Shown in pieces: positions 38,119 through 49,277 of a DNA stretch of 64,000 bases. Source of the DNA: Girardinichthys multiradiatus. Lineage: Eukaryota > Chordata > Actinopteri > Cyprinodontiformes > Goodeidae. The notes beneath the pieces were generated by a model. That model was not told the origin of the DNA. It was given only the letters and a program-made list of their open reading frames with translations, and searched no databases. Location of the stretch: positions 22,281,093 to 22,345,092 of the forward strand of contig NC_061797.1 in assembly GCF_021462225.1 (NCBI RefSeq). Reading direction: 5' to 3'. Made by a program: the position numbers and the translations under genes. The first letter of the stretch is position 1. Every line of letters begins with the position of its first letter.

Positions 38119-39048
38119 ATTAAGTCTGTCTCGTGGCAGCATGAGACGGACTCTACAACCCACACAAGTGGCTCAGGTAGTGCAGCCCCTCCAGGATGGC
38201 ACATCAATGCGAGCTGTGGCAAGAAGGTTTGCTGTGTCTGTCAGCGTAGTGACCGGAGCCTGGAGGCGCTACCAGGAGACAGGCCAGTACACCAGGAGAC
38301 GTGGAGGAGGCCGTGGGAGGGGAACAACCCAGCAGCAGGACTGCTACCTCCGCCTTTGTGCAAGGAGGAACAGGAGGAGCACTGCCAGAGTTCTGCAAAA
38401 TGACCTCCAGCAGGCCACAAATGTGCATGTTTCTGCACAAACGGTTAGAAACCGACTCCATGAGGATGGTATGAGGGCCCGACGTCCACAAATTGGGGTT
38501 GTGCTCACAGCCCAACACCGTGCAGGACGCTTGGCATTTGCCAGAGAACACCAGGATTGGCAAATTCGCCACTGGCGCCCTGTGCTCTTCACAGATGAAA
38601 GCAGGTTCACACTGAGCATATGTGACAGACGTGACAGAGTCTGGAGACACCGTGGAGAGCGATCTGCTGCCTGCAACATCCTTCAGCATGACCTGTTTGG
38701 CAGTGGGTCAGTAATGGTGTGGGGTGGCATTTCTTTGGAGGGCTGCACGGCCCTCCATGTGCTCGCCAGAGGTAACCTGACTGCCATTAGGTACCGAGAT
38801 GAGATCCTCAGACCCCTTGTGAGACAATATGCTGGTGCGGTTGGCCCTGGGTTCCTCCTAATGCAGGACAGTGCTAGACCTCATGTGGCTGGAGTGTGTC
38901 ATAAGTTCCTGCAAGATGAAGACATTGAAGCTATGGACTGGCCCGCCCGTTCCCCAGACCTGAATCCGATTGAGCACATCTGGGATATCATGTCTCGCTC
39001 CATCCACCAACGTCACGTTGCACTACATTCTGTCCAGGAGTTGCCTGT
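38119..39048 (+). mobile_element. second Tc1-like family, truncated at both ends
   Basis: Begins close to the transposase ATG (38141) after a short upstream remnant (ctcgtggcagc) and breaks off around 39048 within the coding region. No terminal repeats are left on either side. Confidence 0.7.
38141..39048 (+). pseudogene. Tc1-like DD34E transposase, open but C-truncated
   Basis: About 303 codons without a stop: [17 protein letters not shown] start, HTH with [13 protein letters not shown], basic linker [10 protein letters not shown], then catalytic FTDESRF (Asp152), LMQDSARPH (Asp243) and [11 protein letters not shown] (Glu278). The spacing between Asp243 and Glu278 is 34 residues. After HSVQEL the reading continues for 10-14 codons into the neighbouring element, which supplies an artificial stop at 39083-39085. 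The frame's integrity suggests this fragment is younger than the old host Tc1. Without the last ~40 residues and termini it is most likely dead. Confidence 0.82.
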
Positions 39049-39432
39049 CCTCAGCAGTGGTTTCCTAGCAGCTATTTTACCATGAAGGCCTGATTCACAC
39101 AGTCTCCTCTTAACAGTTGTTCTAGAAATGTGTCTGCTGCTAGAACTCTGTGTGGCATTGACCTGTTCTTTAATCTGAGCTGCTGTTAACCTGCGATTTC
39201 TGAGGTTGGTGACTTGGATGAACTTATCTTCTGCAACAGAGGTGACTCTTGGTCTTCCTTTCCTGGGGCGGTCCTCATGTGAGCCAGTTTCTTTGTAGCG
39301 CTTGATGGTTTTTGCAACTGCACTTGAGGACACTTTCAAAGTTTTCCCAATTGTTCGGACTTACTGACCTTCATTTCTTAAAGTAATGATGGGCGCTCGT
39401 TTTTCTTTACTTAGCTGCTTTTTTCTTGCCAT
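39049..39432 (-). pseudogene. Tc1-like transposase N-terminal fragment
   Basis: Start Met at 39430-39432. Contains KVSSSAVAKTIKRYKETGS (HTH), RPRKGRPRVTS (GRPR basic motif) and [19 protein letters not shown] (second HTH). A TAA at about 39362-39364 interrupts the frame after about 23 codons. There are no catalytic residues because the element is cut before them. Confidence 0.75.
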
Positions 39433-39846
39433 AATACAAATTCTAGCAGTCTATTCAGTAGGACTATCAGCTGTGTACTGTATCCACCTCCTGCACAACA
39501 CAACTGATGGTCCCAACCCCATTTATAAGGCTTGAAATCCCACTTATTAAACCTGACAGGGCACACCTGTGAAGTGAAAATCATTTCAGGTGACTACTTC
39601 TTGAAGCTCATCAACCGAATGCCAAGAGTGTGCGGAGCAGTAATCAAAGCAAAAGGTGCTACTTTGAAGAACCTAGAATATAAGACATATTTTCAGTTGT
39701 TTCACACTTTTTTGTTCAGTATATAATTCCACATGTGTTAATTCATAGTTTTGATGCCTTCAGTGTGAAGCTACAATAAACATAGTCATGAAAATAAAGA
39801 AAACTCTTTGAATGAGAAGGTGTGTCCAAACTTTTGGTGTGTAATG

Positions 39847-39847
<1 letters not shown>
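39049..39847 (-). mobile_element. third Tc1-like family, 5' half
   Basis: The right terminus ggtgtgtccaaacttttggt...tgta ends at about 39847. On the minus strand a leader and transposase N-terminus follow, and the element breaks at about 39049 against the + strand transposase fragment. It is about 800 bp; the catalytic half and other terminus are gone. A TA microsatellite begins exactly at the surviving end. Confidence 0.75.

Positions 39848-39848
<1 letters not shown>

Positions 39849-39888
<40 letters not shown>
39849..39888. repeat. (TA)n microsatellite
   Basis: About 20 TA units directly beside a Tc1 terminus. Tc1 elements insert at TA, so the array may predate the insertion or have grown from the target site. 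Confidence 0.95.
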
Positions 39889-39891
<3 letters not shown>

Positions 39892-40190
39892 TATAGGCAC
39901 GCACACAATCATATTCATAATAGAATAGCTTAAACAAAGTCCAGAATTACGTCAAATTTGAAATCTGTGACAAGAGTTTTAAAACTAATGCTTAAAGAAG
40001 CTTTCCATCTAATCTGACTGAGCTTGATCTATTTTGCAAAAAGCTATTTCTTTCTCCTGATATGCATAGCTGGTAAAGACTTGCAGAGATTTTTCATAGT
40101 TTTGGGGGTGGACACATTTTGAAAATGGTCTCACAAACAAAAGTACATTAAAGTTTTTGGTTTTAACTTAACAAAATGTAAAAAGAAAGT

Positions 40191-43100
40191 GTCATCATTC
40201 AGGTCTCATGAATGTTTTTGCAGGTCATATATGTGTCAAATAGATAAGTAAGTAAAGAGACATCATTACTAAAATTATAGTGGACATCTACAAGTAATTA
40301 GAGGCTGCTGGCCACTAGGGGGTGGTAGAGTAAGGTAGCTGTCGTCAAATATTTCAGTGTTTTTTAAACATTTTCTGAGCATGCATTTGTTCACTTCTGA
40401 AACATGCAACAGTCTTGCTGTAAGACGTGTTGCAAAATAAGCACTTTCTTCAGGTGCACTAGAAACACTGTGCTGTATAATATCCTGCATTAAATAGAAA
40501 AAAGTATACAGTCATGTAAATTAGTCTACCAATGTTCTGACCTGATCCACCATACCAAATCAGTCAGCAGGAATATGGTATTAAATGCTCCCCCGTTGAA
40601 TCTATTTAAGATGTTAAATTTAAAAGAAGAGATACTAAAAGGAAGTATTTAAGGACAAACAGCAAAAACATCACCTTCTAGAGAAATGAAACTTTAATTT
40701 GATTAAACTGAAAGCATCTGACAGAACACATTCTAACTAATCAAAACCATTTCTTGTCTCAGTTAAATGTGAGTTCAGCTGCTTTGAAATCCTAAACACA
40801 TTTTTTAATTGGCTTACAGTTCAAATGACAAAGATAATTCATCCAAGTTATAATAATGTCTTTTTAACATGATAGTATTTTAGCTTGAAGGGAGATTTTT
40901 CTAAAGATAATGAACAAATTTCAACACTTAGTGTCAAGCAGTTTTATTCCAACAATTAATAACCTGGTGTCAAGCCTGGTAGTACTGGGGTTTGTGCACG
41001 TATTCATAATGTGTGGAAGTTGAGGTTCTTTGTTAAACTGTAATACAGGCTATACATAACTTATCAATCTAACAAAGAACTCTTTGGTATGCACCAACAT
41101 GCTTTTGTTTGTTTTCCCATATTAAATAAAAAATGATATTATGATTATTTTTTATTTTGTTGTGAGAATTTACTGAGCTTGAGGGCCATTTATTATGCCA
41201 TTTTAATAAAAACAGATCATTAAGGGCTCTGAGAAGAAGCCCTGCCATTTCTGCAATATGACAATGAAACCGTGGAGCCAGAGAGTGAGTAATTATTTAC
41301 AGGGTTCATCATTATCATCAAGGTTTCACCTTTAGAAGTGGATAAAGGTTTAAAACTGCGTGTATTTTAATACCAGTGGAGGAGAATAAAACTGTACAAA
41401 TAATGTCATGCGTACGAGTTGCAGCCCTTTTGTTTGGCCCATCAGCCATCAGGAAGTCAAGAGGCAGCTTGTGTGTACACAGTCCTTGAGTCTAGTTTGC
41501 ATGATCATCTCACTGGGATTTGATTTGCAAATAGTCCTGACTGGCATCTCTCTCTAACCGCTGAAGTGCAGAACAAGTGTGAGCCTGCATGTCTGACCTG
41601 GATTGTTTTTCAGCATCCGCTCTAAACTTCTTCCACTTTTTTAGAAGGTGTTGATCATGTATATAGTGCATATTCTATGGTTTTACACAGCAGAGTGTCT
41701 CTTGTAGTTATAATCCTCTAATTCTGAATCTATTTGAATACTGAAGATAGACAGTGACACCTGAGAAATGCCAGAATGTGTGTGTGCATAAGTGTGTGTG
41801 TGTGCCGGTTTATGACCAGCAAAAACATCAATTAAACATACCAGTGCGCACATTGATGTCATTGAACACACGAGTGACTACATGCACATTTTCTGCATTA
41901 AGCAACTTATTAATATCTAGGTAAAATGCCTGAAATTACTTGTTCAAGTTGGCTTGAATGGCTTGAAAGAAACTGGTGAAAATACACAGAAGTACAGGTG
42001 AAATTTTACTCATAAAAATATTATTTTGACATTATTTATAAGGATAAGAATAACGTTTCTGTTTAAGGTTTTTTATCTGCCTGTCAGTAATCCTCTTTAT
42101 GATTTTTATTCATTCGCACCTGACCTTGACGAGGTACAGGACCTGCTCCCAATTTCCCCTGGACCAAATGTAAATGCTTCATTACTATTCCTCAGCTGAG
42201 GCTGCGGGGAAAAACCCAAAACAGCAATGCAGCTATTGACAAATCCATCATGCAATCCGAGTGAACAAACAGTGGATTTCATCACCTTGCTCATCAGCAT
42301 CTCTTTCGTATGAATTATTTGTTGGCTCCTCCTTTTTGCCTGTTCACTCCTCTTGATGTGGTAAAACCCATCAAGAATCTATAAGTAGCCCCTGTCGCTG
42401 TGTCTCTCAATCAAAATCAGGGGCAAGCAGCTCCTCACCCAGTCTGCAGGCTGAATTATTTACCACTCATTGATGTGGTGGTTGACCAGCAGTTTTGCTT
42501 GTGAATTATTCATAAACCCTCTTCGCTTAGTCCAAAGGATTAACACTCTGAATGTATTCACAGGTTATGTGTTTTGTGCCTAAATTTGCATACTACAATA
42601 CTGCATTTGAGTGCTATAAAAGCCCAGTCAGGTAGCAAAAACAATCCTATTAATAAGCATGATCCAGGTCTCTAGATGTTTCGGGTTATAAACAGCTGAA
42701 TGTGACATCCAAATACAGTTTGTTTGGTTAATTCCCGTAGAGCAGAATGTCAGGAGTGGGATTCTCTCAGGGAAACAAATCCCTAAACGTGCCACCAAGA
42801 CAGCATTAAGGTCCCATGGGACACTGCATCAAAAACAGCATTGTGCTGCACCATGATTGGTTTGTTTGTCCAACCCATGCTCATTGTGATATCCATTACA
42901 CCTTGAGATAAGGGCAGTGAATAAAACCAGTCAGACACAAATTCAGCTAAGCTGCACACCTGTAAATAGCTTCGTCTGAAGTGCTTGCATGTGCCTACAG
43001 TCTGTGCTGCTGCAACAGCAACAGCATAATCCTCTGCTTGGCTAAAATGTGAAGCTTTCCAACTCCCTCCTTTCAGCAAAATGAAATATGGTCATTTTGC

Positions 43101-43283
43101 TTATTTGGGGAAATGCAATTCAAATACAGATAATGAGGAAAAAAGTCCCATTGCGAACAGGTTCCTTGATATGTATTTGTATGGATTGAATTAATGAACA
43201 TTCGTAAAAAAAAAAAAAAAAGTAAATATGTTAAATACAAAATATTTCTGTATTTAAAGTGGTACTGCTTGGTTAAATGGAGT
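40191..43283. other. intronic sequence with a candidate conserved block
   Basis: No transposon ends seen. About 42080-42560 has clustered AT-rich homeobox/forkhead-like words (gaattatt, attatttgttggc) in otherwise balanced, non-repetitive sequence. 41790-41810 is a short GT-rich run. No exon recognised. Confidence 0.35.
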
Positions 43284-43359
43284 TTAACCCTTGTGTGGTG
43301 TTCGGGTCTGTGGGACCCATTTTCATTATTTACTGAAGGAAAAATTATACAATTAATGT

Positions 43360-44085
43360 AATTCAGGACAGCGTTTTAACAGATTTATTTTGTGAAGAAA
43401 AAGGAACAAGGCGAGACAGGGACGCAGGCAATGACTGCAGGAGACTGGTTCTTCTCTGGAAGGGAAGGTGACAAGGTTATGGATATCCCAGGAGAATTTC
43501 AGGGTTTTTACTTTTAGAAGAGTTTGTTCAGGAACTTACAGCCAGTTTAGCTGGAGAGGTATGCCTTTCCTCTGAGATGGAGGTTGGCAGGATGAGTGTG
43601 GTAGGCGGCAGTTTCCTTTCTTTCCTTTAGCTCTCAAGTGATGACTCAGTTTAAGTGTTCCCACGTAGGAGGGTGGACAGGCAGATGACAACAGAAGTAA
43701 GGTTCTCCAAAAAACCTCAACCAAGCCAGGGCCAGAAGCTGAGAAGGCAGGGAGACTCACCGTGGGAGATGAGGAACGAAACCTTGAAGCTCGCTCAGAA
43801 AACAGATCACAGGACTAGGAGCCTTAAACACCCATCAGGCAAGGTCTGGGGAAAAAGACAAGAGAAAATTCTGATTAGGTTCAGCAAAAATGTATGCACA
43901 AGCACTGCACATCATGGTCAGTACCACAAAAATGTAGCAACGGGTTGACGTCTCCCTCCTGGTCTCAGCTCCTTAAGAAGGCCAGTGATTAGGCCCTGAT
44001 CAGCAGCACCTGCCAGGAAATGCTCTAGAGCAGAGGGTGGAAAGAAACACACACATACACTGCGCACCAACATAGAGCCCTCACA
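43360..44085 (-). repeat. Gypsy 3' LTR
   Basis: Starts TGTGAGGGCTC (minus strand, 44085) directly after the purine tract. The inner end is uncertain within about 30 bp. Only the first 32 bp have a counterpart at the other end of the element. Confidence 0.6.
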
Positions 44086-44094
44086 TTACCTCCC

Positions 44095-47000
44095 CCTCAA
44101 TGGGCGCCTCCTGGCGGCCTACTGGTGGAAGGAGCAGACAACCTCTCAAAATCCGTGATGAGAGAGGGGTCCAAAATGAAACTGCGAGGGACCCAAAGAC
44201 GAGCTTCAGGACTGTACCCCTACCAGTCCACCAAATACTGGACGCCACGGCCCCTGCGCCAGGAGTCAACAATGCGGCGGACAGTAAAGGCAGGGTGGCC
44301 ATCAATGTCCCGAGCGGGTGGAGGGGGTCTGGAAGGAGAGCACAAAGAACTAGACACGACTAGTTTTATCTGGGACACATGGAATATGGGGTGGACACGA
44401 TAATGAGATGGTAACCGCAAACGGACGGTGGTGGGACTGATGATGGAGTCAACCTTGAAGGGACCCAAAAATCTGGGAGCCAACTTCTTGGAATAAGCCT
44501 TCAAGGGAAAATCTTGAGAAGACAACCAGACCTCCTGTCCCGGGGCATAAGTGGGGGCAAGTCTTCTCTTCTTATTGGCATACTTCTTGTTTTGAGCAGC
44601 AGTGCGTTGGAGGCAGGTCTTGGTTTGGTCCCAGATTCTTCTCCAGGACAACATGTGACTACGAACAGATGGAAGAATGGGGTCAGGCAAAGAAGCAGGG
44701 AGGAGAGAAGGCTGGAAGCCTAATAGAAGACTCAAAAAGGCGAGAAGCCAGATGCAGCAGATATGTGACTGTTGTGTGCAAATTCAACCCAAGGTAGATG
44801 TTGACTCCAACAGGTGGGATTATTATTACACAAGCAACGAAGGGTGCTGTCAAGCTCTTGGTTGAGCCTCTCACACTGCCCGTTGGTCTGGGGGCTGATA
44901 GAAAGAAGAGGTTTGGGATCTAGCCCCAAAAGATGCACAGAAGTCCCTCCAGACCTGTGAGATAAACTGAGGACCTCGATCAGAGAGAATCTCTGTGTGG
45001 ATACCATGTAACCTGAAAACATGGTTTACCAGGTGTCTAGCTGTCTCGGAGGCAGAGGGGAGCTTAGTGAGAGCTACTAAGTGGCAAGCCTTAGAGAACC
45101 GGTCAATGATTGACAGAATGACTGTCTTATTTCTGGATGGAGGAAGTCCAGTAACAAAGTCCAAGGCTATGTGCGATCATGGACGATTAGGAACAGCTAA
45201 GGGTTGAAGAAGACCTGCCAGGGGTTGGTGAGAAGGTTTGTTTCTAGCGCAGATAGCACAGGCAGACACAAACTCAGCGGTGTCTTTATTTAAAGAAGGC
45301 CACCAGAAATAACGGCGAAGGAAACCAATAGAGCAGCTAGTTCCTGGGTGACCTGAAATCTTAGAAGAATGGGCCCATTGTAATACTCTGAATCTAACAG
45401 TCTCAGGAACGAATAGGCGGCCAGGCGGGCCTCCACCTGGGTCAGGTTCAACCAGTTGTGCTTGGTGGATAAGGTCTTCAAGTTGCCAAGACAATGCTCC
45501 CACTACACAGGATGGAGGAATGATGGGCTCAGGTTTGGCCTCTTCCTCAGGGGCAGAGAACTGTCTGGACAAAGCTCAAGGTTTTAAATTCTTAGAACCT
45601 GGGTGGTAGGTGATAGAAAAGTTGAACCGAGAATAGAATAGTGACCAACGTGACTGACGAGGTTTAAGGCGTTTGGCTTTCTGGATGTAAGCCAGGTTCT
45701 TGTGGTCTGTCCAGATAACAATGGTTTGCAAAGTTCCCTCTAACCAATATCTCCATTCCTGAAGCGACATTTTAATGGTGAGTAGTTCTGTCTCCAACAT
45801 CATAATTTCTCTCAGCGGGGGAGAACTGCTTAGAGAAAAAAGCACATGGGTGCAACCTGCCATCTGTCGGGGAGCGTTGAGAGAGGACAGCTCCAACTCC
45901 AGTGTCAGATGCATCAACCTCCAGAATAAACTGTTCCTTGAGGTTGAGATGTGTAAGAACTGGAGCTGATGCAAAACGCTGCTTGAGGGTAGCAAAAACC
46001 TTATCAGCCTGAGGAGACCATAAAAAGGGTTGTTTAATGGATGTCAGGGCAGTAAGAGGAGAAGCAATTCAGCTGAAATCCTGGACAAAACATCTGTAAA
46101 AATTGGCAAAGCCTAGGAAACGTTGAAGCTGTTTACAACTTGTGGGGGTCGGCCATTCTTGAACTGCAGATATTTTACTAGGGTCTGGCTTCACCTGTCC
46201 ACCCTCAAAAATAAATCCAAGAAAGGTTACAGTGGGGACATGAAATTCACATTGCTCAGCTTTAATAAACAGACTGTTCTCTAAAAGTCTGACCGGCACA
46301 TGATTGTGGTGATCCCTTGGGTCCTTCAAAAAAATGAGTATGTCATCCAGATAAACAAAAATGAAGACGTTGAGGAAATCCCTCAGGACGTCATTTACAA
46401 GAGCCTGTCTTAAGGGAATCATTAATGTATTTCTCCATTGCCTCACGCTCAGCTTCAGCTAACCGAAACAGGCGACCTGAAGGGAGAGGAGCACCAGGAA
46501 GAAGGTCGATCATAGGGACTATGTGGAGGAAGTGACAGGGCAGAGTCTTTACTGAATACACACTGGAGGTCATGATACTCTTTAGGTACATTAGAAAGAT
46601 CCGGTTCTGAAGGCGGGACGGAAAGAGAAGAGGAACAGACGGCCGAAAGAAGGCAGGAGGCATGACAGTTTTGGCTCCAAGCTTCAATACGGGAATGGGA
46701 CCAGTTTATATGGGGGTTATGAGCCTTGAGCCAAGGGTGGCCCAAAACTAAATGCACCTCTTTAGTGGGAAAAACAAAAATGAGATAGTCTTGCGATGGT
46801 TCCCTGAAGTGATTAACTCGAGGGTCTCAGTCTGATGAGTGATGGAGTGAAGGGCTTGGCCATGAAGCATTGACTTGAATAGGTTGATTTAGTTCAAAAG
46901 CGGGGAGATTGAATTTATGAACCAACTCTGGACTAATTAGATTCTGTTCAGATCCCGAATCAATCAAAACCCTTAAAGGAACCTGAACCTGTGATGCAAT

Positions 47001-47165
47001 TAAAGAAGCAGGGAGAGTTAATCGTGAGAAGTGATTGCTATGAACAGCACCCGCCAGCACCCCCTGTCTTGCCCTGATCTTTTGGGCGAACAGGGCACTG
47101 AAAAAGAAAATGACCGGGGCCTCCCCAATACAGACGAAGACCGGAACTGTGGCGTCTCTGTTTCT
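44095..47165 (-). pseudogene. Gypsy gag-pol remnant with chromodomain
   Basis: In minus-strand order: a zinc knuckle near 47140-47085 in which two cysteines are replaced; protease DSGSEQNLI at about 46961; the loop before RT near 46757-46410; a deletion of roughly 100 residues removing the RT fingers; RT resuming with FVYLDD-type motif (YLDD 46353-46342); RNase H with [10 protein letters not shown] near 45720-45690; integrase HHCC finger (CAICARNK) near 45250; DDE residues in [17 protein letters not shown] and NGQCERL; a GPF motif near 44470; and a chromodomain interrupted by TAG at 44220-44222. Several frameshifts separate these blocks. It is an old retrotransposon copy, not a host gene. Confidence 0.82.
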
Positions 47166-47328
47166 CCTCCATACACTGCGCACCAACACACAGCCCTGAC
47201 AGTTTCCACTTGTATCATGATATCAAGTATTTGATTGTGAGGCATTAAAAATCACAAAATGCAACAGGTCCACCAGACCCAGAAACATTGGCTGAGTAAA
47301 AACAATATGAACACCACACAAGGGTTAA

Positions 47329-48460
47329 ACTAAATTATGCTGTTTCACTCTTGTGAAAATTTTGTTCTTTTTTTTGTATTTTGACCATTCATCAAATCTT
47401 AAATATCTAATTTTTATGGTTTGAAATGGTGTTACATTCCACATATTGTTACAAAATTGTAAAAAAAAAAAAGTTTTTACAATACAAGAACATCATTACC
47501 CTCTAAACAGAACTACACAGCCTTCCTTTCTCAGCTTAGGAGTTAATGTACTTTTCTGCTAATCTTCTCAGTGTTTAAGATTTAACACAACAGCCCGAAC
47601 TTTGGGTTCTCTTGATGGCAGTGAAAGAAACTTCTGACTGCCGTCTTTCTTAACTGATTATGTGACCACTCTGGGAATGCCCCCATCCCTCTTCTGCACC
47701 TGCACTGCCTCGGCTCCGAGACGTTTGGCTTCAGGCGTTACTGTGGCAGAATTCAGCCGCTAGAATTGATACAGCTCAGAACCAGCATGACCCATCGACT
47801 TATGGTTTGCTTCAGGGGATTGTGGAAGGAGCAGACCTCCATTCTTAAAAAAACTCCTTGTAGCATAGGTGTCTTGTTCCCTTTTGTCCCGTTTGCCACA
47901 AGACTGAGCAATGTTGGCCACAATTATCCCCCAGCCAACTGATTCTGCTTTCTCTAGTTACTTTTTCAAGGGTTGCATTTGCATTTCTTTCTTTGATACT
48001 AAACATCTTGGCCTTAGCTCATTATATGTGAGGTGATTTTGTACTTACTACAGTATATAAAACTAAATTAAATTGAATACATAACTAAAAAGACTTATGG
48101 TTTAGGAAATGAAGAAGATTTAAAAAAAAAAGGATGCCCTGCATTTATTCAGAAACAATTCAGTGATATTCAGTGGAGACCTTGTTTTTCAACAGAAATC
48201 AATTTTTAATGGGGCTGTTAATCTTTTTTTTTTTAAATTAATTTACACCAGACATCAGTAATAGCCTGAAGTGCAAATACTTCTTACAAAAATAAAATCA
48301 AAGCAAACAAGTCCAGTAATTAAATGAAGTAAAATAATGTTGAATAACAAAGGGAATAAGTATTACATTTATTAAACTGTATTTAACACTGTACTTAGAA
48401 GAAAAAAATCTATTTATTTTGCAATTTAGTTTATTATATAATGTCAATTCACAACAAATA
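47329..48460. other. intronic sequence, nothing recognised
   Basis: AT-rich sequence. A more complex segment is at about 47640-47960, which has no open frame or repeat signature that I can name. Confidence 0.4.
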
Positions 48461-49277
48461 CAGGTCCTTCTCAAAAAATTAGCATATTGTGATAAAGTTC
48501 ATTATTTTCCATAATGTCATGATGAAAATTTAACATTCATATATTTTAGATTCATTGCACACTAACTGAAATATTTCAGGTCTTTCATTGTCTTAATACG
48601 GATGATTGTGGCATACATCTCATGAAAACCCAAAATTCCTATCTCACAAAATTAGCATATTTCATCCGACCAATAAAAGAAAAGTGTTTTTAATACAAAA
48701 AACGTCAACCTTCAAATAATCATGTACAGTTATGCACTCAATACTTGGTTGGGAATCCTTTTGCAGAAATGACTGCTTCCATGCGGCGTGGCATGGAGGC
48801 AATCAGCCTGTGGCACTGCTGAGGTCTTATGGAGGCCCAGGATGCTTCGATAGCGGCCTTTAGCTCATCCAGAGTGTTGGGTCTTGAGTCTCTCAACGTT
48901 CTCTTCACAATATCCCACAGATTCTCTATGGGGTTCAGGTCAGTTGGCAGGCCAATTGAGCACAGTGATACCATGGTCAGTAAACCATTTACCAGTGGTT
49001 TTGGCACTGTGAGCAGGTGCCAGGTCGTGCTGAAAAATGAAATCTTCATCTCCATAAAGCTTTTCAGCAGATGGAAGCATGAAGTGCTCCAAAATCTCCT
49101 GATAGCTAGCTGCATTGACCCTGCCCTTGATAAAACACAGTGGACCAACACCAGCAGCTGACACGGCACCCCAGACTATCACTGACTGTGGGTACTTGAC
49201 ACTGGACTTCTGGCATTTTGGCATTTCCTTCTCCCCAGTCTTCCTCCAGACTCTGGCACCTTGATTTCCGAATGAAA
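48461..49277 (-). mobile_element. Tc1-like transposon, 3' half with one terminus
   Basis: The left terminus starts caggtccttctcaaaaaatt beside TA (48459-48460). An inner inverted segment, ctcacaaaattagcatattt, lies at 48642-48663. Coding sequence follows on the minus strand and the copy breaks off near 49277 (gatttccgaatga). The other half and terminus are missing. Confidence 0.85.
48738..49277 (-). pseudogene. Tc1-like DD34E transposase, C-terminal half
   Basis: Contains YPQSVIVWGAVSAAGVGPLC, FIFQHDLAPAHSAK (second catalytic Asp) and DLNPIENLWDIVKR (Glu), ending MEAVISAKGFPTKY with a TGA/TAA stop at 48738. A small deletion/frameshift near 48948 joins LNWPAN to the LNPIE segment. The first catalytic Asp and the DNA-binding domains are absent. 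Confidence 0.85.

Larger units (their letters stand above)
38067..40190 (+). mobile_element. old Tc1-like element hosting two younger Tc1 fragments
   Basis: The left terminus (cagtgcctcggaaatgtatt...ccccttgaactttt) at 38067-38118 belongs to the same family as the right-end remnants at 13440 and 51850-52925. Its own transposase C-terminus reappears at about 39995-40090 (tctgactgagcttgatctat), followed by the degraded right end to about 40190 (cttaacaaaatgtaaaaaga). Everything between 38119 and about 39890 comes from other elements, so they inserted into this copy or replaced its middle. Confidence 0.6.
43358..47201 (-). mobile_element. Ty3/Gypsy retrotransposon, deleted, minus strand
   Basis: The right edge of the element (its 5' end) is a 32-bp LTR remnant (47170-47201) that matches the start of the 3' LTR (44054-44085) with three mismatches. 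Just inside the 3' LTR lies a polypurine tract (44086-44100, complement). The 3' LTR runs from 44085 down to roughly 43360-43390; the exact end and any 5-bp target duplication are not resolved. Most of the 5' LTR and gag are missing. Domain order on the minus strand is gag zinc knuckle remnant, protease, RT, RNase H, integrase, chromodomain. There is no env. Confidence 0.8.
43284..47328. mobile_element. piggyBac-type element split by a Gypsy retrotransposon
   Basis: TTAA (43284-43287) plus cccttgtgtggtgttc on the left matches gaacaccacacaaggg plus TTAA (47325-47328) on the right: a 16-bp perfect terminal inverted repeat with the TTAA target typical of piggyBac. Sub-terminal blocks also pair (gggtctgtgggacccat against ccaccagacccag). 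Only about 70 bp on the left and 120 bp on the right belong to this element, so it was a small MITE without transposase. All the rest is an inserted Ty3/Gypsy. Confidence 0.8.

Noticed and set aside
38141..39085. 314-aa frame as a host gene
   Set aside because: It carries all Tc1 transposase motifs with DD34E spacing and its last codons come from another element.
43200..43225. Poly-A run as a retrogene tail
   Set aside because: No gene-like sequence precedes it; it is a simple A run.
44100..44403. Plus-strand frames of 87-92 aa
   Set aside because: They are antisense to the Gypsy chromodomain region.
43284..47328. Endogenous retrovirus with env
   Set aside because: Chromodomain after integrase, no env-like frame before the 3' LTR, and the pol type is Ty3/Gypsy.
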